NCBI GenBank assembly: GCA_003453515.1
Contig: DMLD01000077.1
Location: 1-5,074, forward strand
Length of the DNA stretch: 5,074 bases
Source of the DNA: Lachnospiraceae bacterium
Lineage (GTDB): Bacteria > Bacillota > Clostridia > Lachnospirales > Lachnospiraceae
Reading direction: 5' to 3'
The notes beneath the pieces are model-generated. The model saw only the letters and a program-made list of their open reading frames with translations. It had not been told where the DNA came from and searched no databases. Every line of letters begins with the position of its first letter. Within the stretch, counting starts at the first letter, position 1. Positions 1-5,074 of this stretch are shown one piece after another. The translations under genes were made by a program, and so were the position numbers.

Positions 1-645
1 GAGCTGTGCGGTGGTACCCATGTGTCAAATACCAGAGAGATAGTATATTTTAAGATAGTTTCGGAGAGCGGTATAGCTGCTGGGGTACGACGTATAGAGG
101 CGCATACCAGTGTGGGTCTTATCGATATACTGAACAACTCTGACAGAACCGTAAAGAATCTCTCGAGGCTGCTCAAGAGTACGCCTGCTGATATAGAGGA
201 CAGGGTCATGCGCCTGTTGGATGAGATAAAGGAGCTCAAGCGCGAGAATGAGAAGATGAAGTCCGCCATTGCGAGGGACGCTGCCGGAGATGTAAACGCG
301 GAGGCTGTGGACGTATCCGGGATAAGTGTCATCACAAAGCAGATCGATGATGTGGAGATAAATGACCTCAGAAGTCTTGGCGATGATATGAAAAATAAGC
401 TCGGCGAGTGCGTGATCGTGCTTGCATCCGTCAAGGACGGAAAGGTCGGACTCATGGCTACTGCCACCGAGAAAGCCATGGAGAAGGGTGCCCATGCCGG
501 CAATCTTATCAAAAAGATCGCTCCCGTGGTAAACGGAGGCGGAGGCGGAAGACCCAATATGGCGCAGGCGGGCGGCAAGGATCCGTCAAAGGTAGGCGAA
601 GCGCTGGATATGGCAATGGAGGAGATCCGCTCACAGCTTGGATGA
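1..645 (+). CDS. alaS: Alanyl-tRNA synthetase, C-terminal part (5' truncated by window edge)
   Basis: The reading frame is open from base 1 and ends at TGA 643-645, giving 214 residues of a protein normally near 880. It charges tRNA-Ala with alanine in the cytoplasm. The fragment opens inside the editing domain: residues 3-7 are CGGTH, the Cys-x3-His half of the zinc site that clears mischarged Ser/Gly, followed by the family signature SESGIAAGVRRIEA at about 23-36. Residues about 45-85 are rich in Lys, Glu and Leu and fit the helical linker. From about 105 to the end is the DHHA1/C-Ala domain, with a run of five glycines and then RPNMAQAGGKD, a hallmark of bacterial AlaRS. The catalytic domain and the other zinc ligands lie upstream of the window. 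The apparent ATG at 22 is an internal Met-like position (GTG/TCA context) and not the true start. Identity is very secure from these motifs. Confidence 0.97.
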   Translation, partial: ELCGGTHVSNTREIVYFKIVSESGIAAGVRRIEAHTSVGLIDILNNSDRTVKNLSRLLKSTPADIEDRVMRLLDEIKELKRENEKMKSAIARDAAGDVNAEAVDVSGISVITKQIDDVEINDLRSLGDDMKNKLGECVIVLASVKDGKVGLMATATEKAMEKGAHAGNLIKKIAPVVNGGGGGRPNMAQAGGKDPSKVGEALDMAMEEIRSQLG

Positions 646-651
646 CATACC

Positions 652-658
652 GGAGGAG
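652..658 (+). promoter_or_regulatory. Ribosome binding site deciding the apbE start
   Basis: GGAGGAG lies just after the alaS stop and 9 bases before TTG 668. It favours TTG 668 over the upstream in-frame TTG 638, which is still inside alaS and has no comparable Shine-Dalgarno sequence. Confidence 0.75.
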
Positions 659-667
659 TTTATCAGG

Positions 668-1714
668 TTGAATACTTTTCAAAAAAGGCTCACGGCGATC
701 ATATTGATCGTTATCCTTGGAGCCGGCTTGTCTGTCGGGATATTTTTCTACAAAAGAGGACCCGCGAAGCTCACGTCAGAGTACTATGCGATGGACACCG
801 TGATGAGCATAACCCTCATATCAACAAGGGATACCGATGCTGATCTGGAGGTTGTGGACAAGCAGATCATGGATCGTATATATGAGGTCGAAAAAGAGAT
901 GTCCGTGACCATGGACGGAAGTGATGTGGACAGGTTAAACTTCTCGTCGGGTGAGCCTGTGGCGGTCTCAAGGGACACATACAGGCTGCTTCAAAGGGCG
1001 TTGGAGATCGCGGAGGATACCGACGGATGCTTTGAGCCGACGATATATCCGATAGTGCTTTTGTGGGGCTTTACGACAGGTGACTATGAGGTGCCGGATG
1101 AGGCATCGATAAAGAAGGAGCTTAAAAATGTCGGGTATAAGCGGATACATCTTCTGAGCGGAAACATCGATTCGAGTGGGAAGATCGGAGCAACGGATAC
1201 GGATGACTTTGTATATGTGGTCAGGGTCGATCCGGGAACGAAGGTCGATCTCGGTGCTATAGCGAAGGGATTTTTGTCGGATGAGCTGTGTGATATCATG
1301 CGTTCTCACCATGTGAACGGGATAGTCTCTCTCGGCGGCAATGTGCAGTCCGTCGGAACAAAGGAGGACGGGGAGAGCTTCACGGTTGGTATCACGGATC
1401 CGGCTGATCCGGAAAAAATATATAAAAGGATTTCTTCGAGTGACGAAGCCGTGGTGACGAGTGGGAATTATGAGAGATATTTTGAGCAGGATGGCAAAAT
1501 ATATCACCATATAATGGACAGAAGGACCGGAGCTCCCGCGGAGAATGAGCTTGCGTCGGTCACCGTGAGAGGACCAAAGGGCGTGTACTGCGATGCCTAT
1601 GCGACAGCGCTGTATGTAATGGGAGCCGATGCTGCCAAGGCGTTTGCCGGAAAGCATCCCGATTATAAGGTCTCCCTGATATATAAAGACGGAACCGGTT
1701 ATGGGTTTGAGTGA
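668..1714 (+). CDS. apbE: FAD:protein FMN transferase (ApbE family), membrane-anchored
   Basis: ApbE proteins use FAD to attach FMN covalently to a Thr/Ser of partner flavoproteins such as RnfG/RnfD or NqrB/NqrC, outside the cytoplasmic membrane. From TTG 668 the product has 348 residues, a normal length. Residues 8-28 form one hydrophobic segment after basic residues, a signal peptide or signal anchor; no Cys follows it, so there is no lipobox. Family motifs in order: AMDTVMSI at 41-48, DLGAIAKGF at 194-202, SLGGN at 221-225, HHIMDRRTG near 280-290, and CDAYATALYVMG at 308-319, where Asp309 and Thr313 match the metal-binding Asp-x3-Thr of the family. All core motifs are intact, so it is probably active. 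It starts 22 bases after alaS with no terminator or promoter between, suggesting co-transcription. The flavinylated partner cannot be told from this window; Rnf is an inference from the likely lifestyle. Confidence 0.93.
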   Translation: MNTFQKRLTAIILIVILGAGLSVGIFFYKRGPAKLTSEYYAMDTVMSITLISTRDTDADLEVVDKQIMDRIYEVEKEMSVTMDGSDVDRLNFSSGEPVAVSRDTYRLLQRALEIAEDTDGCFEPTIYPIVLLWGFTTGDYEVPDEASIKKELKNVGYKRIHLLSGNIDSSGKIGATDTDDFVYVVRVDPGTKVDLGAIAKGFLSDELCDIMRSHHVNGIVSLGGNVQSVGTKEDGESFTVGITDPADPEKIYKRISSSDEAVVTSGNYERYFEQDGKIYHHIMDRRTGAPAENELASVTVRGPKGVYCDAYATALYVMGADAAKAFAGKHPDYKVSLIYKDGTGYGFE

Positions 1715-1747
1715 AGGCATTAATCAGCGTTTCCTTAAATTTTGTAC

Positions 1748-1776
1748 TTGTTTAAAATGCAATCATGTGATATACT
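1748..1776 (+). promoter_or_regulatory. Sigma-A-type promoter for the chemoreceptor gene
   Basis: TTGTTT (1748-1753), a 17-base spacer and TATACT (1771-1776) form a good housekeeping promoter, strengthened by TG at 1768-1769 (extended -10, TGaTATACT). Transcription would start near 1783, giving a leader of about 36 bases before ATG 1819. A second TATACT at 1796-1801 lacks a credible -35. This suggests the chemoreceptor is transcribed separately from alaS-apbE. Confidence 0.65.
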
Positions 1777-1805
1777 TAATTTTGTGCTTTGAGGATATAC
1801 TGAAT

Positions 1806-1811
1806 GGAGGG
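1806..1811 (+). promoter_or_regulatory. Ribosome binding site deciding the chemoreceptor start
   Basis: GGAGGG sits 7 bases before ATG 1819. It overlaps the upstream in-frame ATG 1804, which itself has no Shine-Dalgarno sequence at a suitable distance, so ATG 1819 (Met-Ala-Asp) is preferred. Confidence 0.75.
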
Positions 1812-1818
1812 ATCTAAA

Positions 1819-2679
1819 ATGGCAGATTTTTTTGAGGGGGAAGAAAACAATAACAACAAGGTGTTGCAAAAGTACATTGAGACCATACCTGTCATCAAGG
1901 ATGCGCTCGGTATCGACATGATGATGAGTATCACCAACGGTGAGGAGTTTTTGGCTTACTGGAGAGGTGACAAGATGGTTGCCGATATCAAGGTCGGTGA
2001 CAAGCTCTCACATGATGATCCGATGTGGACAAGCTTTACCACAGGTAAAAAGCTTGAGCAGATATGCCCTGCGGATGTGTACGGATTTGCGTTCAGAGCG
2101 ATCACGATCGCTATCAAGGATGGTCACAACATCGTAGGTACCATGGGTATCGCCATCAGTCTTGAGACAGAGACCTTCACGAAGGAGGCTTCCGATAAGC
2201 TGCTTGAATCCCTTGAGATTGTACAGACGGAGATGGAGCAGGTTGACAAATACGGCGAAGTCATCAAGAGTGTTTCCGAGTATATCGAGGAGCTGACAGA
2301 GAAGATCGTCAGCAATATCAAGGAGATACAGACCTTTGCCAAGGAGATACAAAAGATCTCCAACAATACAAATATGCTTGCGCTAAATGCTTCCATCGAG
2401 GCAGCAAGAAACGGTGAGGCAGGAAAGGGCTTTGCCGTGGTCGCTTCCCAGATGGGTGTTCTTGCGGGAGATACCAAGTCTTCCTCCGAGAAGATACTTG
2501 ATATCCTCAAGCGCTTTGAATCCGATATCGATAATATGGAGAACAAGATCAAGGAGCAGGAGTCATCTCAGGAGGAGCAGACCAATATGTCCAAGAAGCT
2601 CTTTGAGGAGGTCGAAAAGATCGAGGATCTGACAAAACAGGTTATCGATAAGGTTACCGGTAAAAGCGGTGTAGCCTGA
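1819..2679 (+). CDS. Soluble methyl-accepting chemotaxis protein (YfmS-like chemoreceptor)
   Basis: A 286-residue cytoplasmic chemoreceptor that should feed CheA/CheW signalling. There is no membrane segment or signal peptide. Residues about 14-114 form a small sensory domain with the pattern [17 protein letters not shown] (74-90) then a stretch ending [10 protein letters not shown] (105-114), resembling the ligand-binding domain of soluble Bacillus YfmS-type receptors. Residues about 115-286 are a long coiled-coil hairpin. Its tip is clearly that of MCPs: [20 protein letters not shown] (183-202) followed by KGFAVVA (203-209). Each arm is about 84-86 residues from the tip, roughly 12 heptads, which suggests a short 24H-like class. 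Oddly, the usual EVRxLA after the tip reads QMGVLA (211-216). No clear Glu/Gln-pair methylation site is obvious. It has its own promoter and no che genes beside it. The ligand is unknown. The MCP assignment is secure; the YfmS likeness is from memory of the family. Confidence 0.88.
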   Translation: MADFFEGEENNNNKVLQKYIETIPVIKDALGIDMMMSITNGEEFLAYWRGDKMVADIKVGDKLSHDDPMWTSFTTGKKLEQICPADVYGFAFRAITIAIKDGHNIVGTMGIAISLETETFTKEASDKLLESLEIVQTEMEQVDKYGEVIKSVSEYIEELTEKIVSNIKEIQTFAKEIQKISNNTNMLALNASIEAARNGEAGKGFAVVASQMGVLAGDTKSSSEKILDILKRFESDIDNMENKIKEQESSQEEQTNMSKKLFEEVEKIEDLTKQVIDKVTGKSGVA

Positions 2680-2697
2680 TTTTGATATTTTGGATAT

Positions 2698-2739
2698 ATC
2701 GTATGAGAAGGCTTATTGATCCGACCTTTCTTATACGGT
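2698..2739 (+). other. Imperfect stem-loop in the chemoreceptor/CoA-transferase gap
   Basis: CGTATGAGAAGG (2700-2711) pairs with CCTTTCTTATACG (2725-2737), with one G-T wobble, one bulged T and a 13-base loop. One more wobble and one more A-T pair can extend it to 2698/2739. It begins 18 bases after the chemoreceptor stop. No T run follows, so it is not a standard terminator. It might protect the 3' end of the mRNA or act as a weak terminator; the role is not known. Confidence 0.45.
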
Positions 2740-2764
2740 TCACTGTCATCAATGATCGAAATCA

Positions 2765-2795
2765 TAAGCCTGCATACTTTATGTGTGCAGGCTTA
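2765..2795 (+). other. Strong stem-loop upstream of the CoA-transferase gene
   Basis: AAGCCTGCATAC (2766-2777) and GTGTGCAGGCTT (2783-2794) pair over 12 bases with a single T-G wobble and a TTTAT loop; T2765-A2795 adds a thirteenth pair. The 3' side continues AAATAAATCC with no T run, and the minus-strand continuation has none either. It is therefore either an atypical terminator for the chemoreceptor gene or a leader structure 44 bases before the CoA-transferase start. The rest of the 159-base gap (2680-2838) holds the other stem-loop and AT-rich sequence, but no promoter I can defend. Confidence 0.55.
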
Positions 2796-2838
2796 AATAA
2801 ATCCATAAAAAGCTATATATAAAGGGAGGTTTTGAGTT

Positions 2839-4182
2839 ATGAGTTATGATGAGATCTACAAACAAAAGCTTGTGAGCGCTGATGAGGCTGCCGCTCAGGT
2901 GACAAACGGAAGCTGGGTCGACTACGGATGGTGCGCCAACACCTGTGTGGAGTTCGACAAGGCACTTGCAAGGAGAATGCCGGAGCTTAGTGATGTCAAG
3001 GTAAGAGGCGGAATACTTATGTGGGCTCCGGAGATTTTTAAGATTGAGAATCCTGCCGAGCATTTTTCATGGAACTCATGGCATATGGGAGGGATCGAGA
3101 GAAAGGCCATCGCGGAGGGCTTCTCGTTTTACGGACCGATCAGATACTCTGAGCTTCCCAGATACTACAGGGATATGGAAGAGGATATAGATGTGATCGC
3201 CTTTCAGGTCTCACCGATGGACAAGCACGGGTGGTTCAATTTCGGACCGAGCGCGTCTCATCTGGCTGCTGCCATCTCCAGATCAAAGAAGGTTTATGTT
3301 GAGGTCAATAAAAATATGCCGAGGTGTCTCGGTGGTTTTGATGAGAGGATACATGTATCTGAGGTGACCGGTATCATCGAGGGCGAGAATCCGCCGATAG
3401 GAGAGCTTCCTGCAGGAGGAGAGGCAACGGATATCGATAAGGCTGTTGCAAAGATGATAGTAGAGAGGATCCCTGACGGTGCGTGTCTGCAACTTGGTAT
3501 CGGCGGAATGCCGAACGCGGTCGGAGCCCTCATCGCGGAGTCCGACCTGAAGGATCTCGGTGTACATACCGAGATGTATGTTGACGGATTTGTCGACATG
3601 GCAAGGGCGGGCAAGATAACCGGCAGATGCAAAAATATCAACAAGGGCAGACAGACCTATGCCTTTGCCGCAGGAACCAAAAAGCTCTATGATTATCTCG
3701 ACGACAATCCGGAGTGCATGAGTGTTCCGGTGGACTACGCCAATGATATAGATGTGATAAGTGCACACGACAACTTCATTTCCATAAACAACGCGATCGA
3801 TATCGACCTTTACGGACAGGTAAATGCCGAATCCGCAGGCACAAAGAATATATCCGGAGCGGGCGGTCAGCTTGATTTCGTGCTGGGAGCATATAAGTCA
3901 AGGGGCGGCAAGAGCTTTATCTGCCTCTCGTCCACCTTTACAAATAAGCAGGGAGAGACAGTCTCGCGTATCCGTCCGACACTTGCCGACGGTTCGGTAG
4001 TGACCGATCCGAGACCCTGTGTGATGTATGTGGTCACGGAATACGGCATCGTGAACCTCAAGGGATGCTCGGCGTGGGAGAGAGCCGAGAAGCTGATCTC
4101 GGTCGCACATCCCGATTTCCGTGATGAGCTGATAGCAGAGGCGGAGAAGATGCACCTGTGGAGAAGGTCAAACAAGAGATAA
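2839..4182 (+). CDS. but: Butyryl-CoA:acetate CoA-transferase family protein
   Basis: A 447-residue cytoplasmic CoA-transferase of the Cat1/AbfT family. The likely reaction is butyryl-CoA + acetate to butyrate + acetyl-CoA, the last step of butyrate formation in gut Lachnospiraceae. It is full length. Family landmarks: [10 protein letters not shown] at 80-89, FNFGPSASH near 134-142, the glycine loop [11 protein letters not shown] at 218-228, HTEMYVDG with Glu245 at the place of the catalytic glutamate (Glu238 in the 4-hydroxybutyrate enzyme), [12 protein letters not shown] at 340-351 (CoA-site loop), and [11 protein letters not shown] at 399-409. ATG 2839 has GGGAGG at 2824-2829, nine bases upstream. 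coaD follows after 25 bases and a thiolase gene lies further on, supporting a butyrate role. 4-hydroxybutyrate or other short-chain acyl-CoA specificity cannot be excluded from sequence reading alone. The family is very sure, the exact substrate moderately so. Confidence 0.87.
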   Translation: MSYDEIYKQKLVSADEAAAQVTNGSWVDYGWCANTCVEFDKALARRMPELSDVKVRGGILMWAPEIFKIENPAEHFSWNSWHMGGIERKAIAEGFSFYGPIRYSELPRYYRDMEEDIDVIAFQVSPMDKHGWFNFGPSASHLAAAISRSKKVYVEVNKNMPRCLGGFDERIHVSEVTGIIEGENPPIGELPAGGEATDIDKAVAKMIVERIPDGACLQLGIGGMPNAVGALIAESDLKDLGVHTEMYVDGFVDMARAGKITGRCKNINKGRQTYAFAAGTKKLYDYLDDNPECMSVPVDYANDIDVISAHDNFISINNAIDIDLYGQVNAESAGTKNISGAGGQLDFVLGAYKSRGGKSFICLSSTFTNKQGETVSRIRPTLADGSVVTDPRPCVMYVVTEYGIVNLKGCSAWERAEKLISVAHPDFRDELIAEAEKMHLWRRSNKR

Positions 4183-4207
4183 ATAGTTTGTTGAAGGGAG
4201 ATCATTA

Positions 4208-4675
4208 ATGAAAGCAGTATATCCCGGAAGCTTTGATCCGGTCACCAACGGTCACCTTGACATCATAGAGAGGGCATCAAGGGGCGTTGATGAGCTCATA
4301 ATCGCAGTGCTTGTAAACAGCGAGAAAAATCCGCTCTTTTCGATGCAGGAGAGAGTCGATATGCTGAGTGCGGTGACGGCTCATCTTGACAATGTCAGTG
4401 TAAAGACCTTTGACGGGCTCACCGTCAACTTTGCCAGAGAAAACGGCGCAAAGCTGTTGATCAGGGGATTGAGGGCGGTCACTGACTTTGAGTATGAGAT
4501 GCAGATAGCCCAGACGAACAGGAAGCTCGATCCGGAGATCGACACGATATTTTTCACGTCCTCCCTCGAGTACTCGTATCTGAGCTCTACGATAGTCAAG
4601 GAGCTGGCGAGGTATGGCTCCGATGTTTCGGAGATGGTTCCGGAGATAGTTGCCAAAGCGCTTGCCGGGAAGTGA
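4208..4675 (+). CDS. coaD: Phosphopantetheine adenylyltransferase
   Basis: CoaD transfers AMP from ATP to 4'-phosphopantetheine, giving dephospho-CoA and pyrophosphate, the penultimate and often rate-controlling step of CoA synthesis, in the cytoplasm. The 155 residues match the usual length of about 160. Visible motifs: [12 protein letters not shown] at 5-16 with the nucleotidyltransferase T/HxGH box (T13-H16, His16 catalytic); [15 protein letters not shown] at 85-99, with Arg86 and Arg89 in the substrate/ATP region; and [11 protein letters not shown] at 124-134, the ISSTxVKE signature. All key residues are present. ATG 4208 has GGGAG at 4196-4200, seven bases upstream. It starts 25 bases after the CoA-transferase stop with no terminator between, so the two are probably one operon. 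In many Firmicutes coaD lies next to rsmD; here it sits between two acyl-CoA enzymes. Confidence 0.97.
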   Translation: MKAVYPGSFDPVTNGHLDIIERASRGVDELIIAVLVNSEKNPLFSMQERVDMLSAVTAHLDNVSVKTFDGLTVNFARENGAKLLIRGLRAVTDFEYEMQIAQTNRKLDPEIDTIFFTSSLEYSYLSSTIVKELARYGSDVSEMVPEIVAKALAGK

Positions 4676-4698
4676 AAGCCGTTAATAGTAATAATAGT

Positions 4699-4711
4699 GA
4701 TAAAATTTATC
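4699..4711. repeat. AT-rich palindrome upstream of the thiolase promoter
   Basis: GATAAAATTTATC is a perfect 6-base inverted repeat around one central base. It ends 10 bases before the -35 box, where an activator site or UP-like element could lie. It is too AT-rich and lacks a T run to be a terminator for coaD. Its function is unknown. Confidence 0.4.
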
Positions 4712-4720
4712 CTCTTGTCG

Positions 4721-4749
4721 TTGACATTCCGCAAGATTTTTGTTATGAT
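4721..4749 (+). promoter_or_regulatory. Strong sigma-A promoter for the thiolase gene
   Basis: TTGACA (4721-4726) is a perfect -35, followed by a 17-base spacer and TATGAT (4744-4749), one base off the -10 consensus. The predicted start is near 4756, giving a leader of about 100 bases before ATG 4859. Its strength fits the high thiolase demand of a butyrate fermenter. Confidence 0.85.
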
Positions 4750-4759
4750 AGTGAAAGAG

Positions 4760-4793
4760 TGTCACATTTATGACAAAAAAGCACGATGTGACA
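4760..4793 (+). promoter_or_regulatory. Inverted repeats just after the thiolase transcription start (possible operator or leader hairpin)
   Basis: TGTCA (4760-4764), six bases and TGACA (4771-4775) make a 16-base dyad of the size bound by dimeric CRP/FNR-type regulators. The same left arm extends to TGTCACAT (4760-4767), a perfect match to ATGTGACA (4786-4793) across an 18-base loop. The position, about +5 to +38 from the predicted start, suits a repressor site or an RNA stem-loop. The binding protein is not identified; the sequence does not match the Rex consensus. Confidence 0.45.
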
Positions 4794-4858
4794 GGGGTTG
4801 GAGCAGTTTTTAACTGTGTAACTAAAAATCAAATATTCTTATAAGGAGGTTCTATTTC

Positions 4859-5074
4859 ATGTCAAAGAAGGTTGTTTTAGCAGGAGCATGTCGTACAGCG
4901 ATCGGCACTATGGGAGGGTCACTTTCTACGATCCCGGTGGCTGATCTCGGTTCTATCGTGATCAAGGAGGCTCTCAATAGGGCAGGTGTAAAGCCTGAGC
5001 AGGTGGATCATGTCTATATGGGATGTGTTATCCAGGCAGGTCAGGGACAGAATGTTGCACGTCAGGCTTCCATC
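4859..5074 (+). CDS. thlA: Acetyl-CoA acetyltransferase (thiolase), N-terminal part, cut by window end
   Basis: ATG 4859 opens a frame that runs without a stop to the last base, giving 72 residues of a protein normally near 390. Thiolase condenses two acetyl-CoA to acetoacetyl-CoA, the first step towards butyrate. The N-terminus is typical of the biosynthetic type: ACRTAIGTMGGSLSTIP at 10-26, a helix with VIKEALNRAGVKPEQVD at 34-50, then MGCVIQAGQGQNVARQASI at 54-72. The catalytic Cys (near 88) and the C-terminal His and Cys lie beyond the window, so activity cannot be judged. AAGGAGGT at 4843-4850, eight bases upstream, is an almost ideal ribosome binding site. The gene has its own strong promoter and leader. 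Downstream butyrate genes (crt, hbd, bcd, etf) would be expected but are outside the window. Confidence 0.95.
   Translation, partial: MSKKVVLAGACRTAIGTMGGSLSTIPVADLGSIVIKEALNRAGVKPEQVDHVYMGCVIQAGQGQNVARQASI

Noticed and set aside
1175..1195. Possible self-flavinylation motif in ApbE (SGKIGAT, ending at Thr176)
   Set aside because: It lacks the Asp and the Ser/Thr of the usual DGx(S/T)GAT pattern and lies in a variable loop; probably coincidence.
968..1720. Long minus-strand open frame opposite apbE, and similar frames opposite the other genes
   Set aside because: They lie antisense to clear family members, show no recognisable domains and lack convincing ribosome binding sites; they are shadows of the real genes.
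1715..1747. Terminator after apbE (AAGG...CCTT followed by AAATTTT)
   Set aside because: The stem is only 4 bases with a 15-base loop; too weak to support.
1753..1798. Sigma-D (motility) promoter for the chemoreceptor gene
   Set aside because: GATAT cores occur at 1769 and 1794, but no TAAA lies about 15 bases upstream of either GCCGATAT-like box; the sigma-A promoter fits better.
2765..2800. Intrinsic terminator after the chemoreceptor gene
   Set aside because: The stem is strong but is followed by AAATAAATCC with no T run, and the opposite strand has none either; reported only as a stem-loop.
2814..2823. -10-like TATATA/TATAAA just before the CoA-transferase gene
   Set aside because: No -35 at the right distance, and transcription would start inside or after the ribosome binding site.
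4740..4757. Rex (NADH-sensing) operator over the thiolase -10
   Set aside because: TTGTTA at 4740-4745 matches one half-site, but the second half should read TTAACAA and does not.

Overview
The window looks like chromosomal DNA of an anaerobic, butyrate-producing Firmicute, most likely a motile member of the Lachnospiraceae. The signs are strong AGGAGG-type ribosome binding sites, frequent AGA/AGG/ATA codons, a butyryl-CoA:acetate-type CoA-transferase close to a clostridial-type thiolase, and a soluble chemoreceptor. The family assignment is an inference from gene content; no 16S or other marker is present.

Layout, all genes on the plus strand: (1) 1-645, the C-terminal third or less of alanyl-tRNA synthetase (alaS), whose 5' part lies outside the window. 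(2) 668-1714, an ApbE-type FAD:protein FMN transferase starting at TTG, 22 bases after alaS and probably co-transcribed with it. (3) A 104-base gap with a good sigma-A promoter, then 1819-2679, a soluble YfmS-like methyl-accepting chemotaxis protein. (4) A 159-base gap with two stem-loops and no clear promoter or U-tract terminator. (5) 2839-4182, a CoA-transferase of the butyryl-CoA:acetate / 4-hydroxybutyrate family. (6) 4208-4675, coaD (phosphopantetheine adenylyltransferase), 25 bases downstream and probably in the same transcript. (7) A 183-base gap with a near-perfect promoter (TTGACA-17-TATGAT) and a roughly 100-base leader containing inverted repeats. (8) 4859 to the window end, the first 72 codons of an acetyl-CoA acetyltransferase (thiolase).

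How the genes fit together: thiolase opens the butyrate pathway by condensing two acetyl-CoA, and the CoA-transferase closes it by moving CoA from butyryl-CoA to acetate. CoaD, between them, makes dephospho-CoA for the CoA pool that both enzymes use. ApbE attaches FMN covalently to partner flavoproteins, for example Rnf subunits in such anaerobes, but no partner gene is visible here. The chemoreceptor has its own promoter and no obvious functional link to its neighbours. I see no mobile element, tRNA, rRNA, CRISPR array or defence system. The region is mainly housekeeping and energy metabolism, and the most interesting unexplained signals are in the intergenic regions, above all the thiolase leader.
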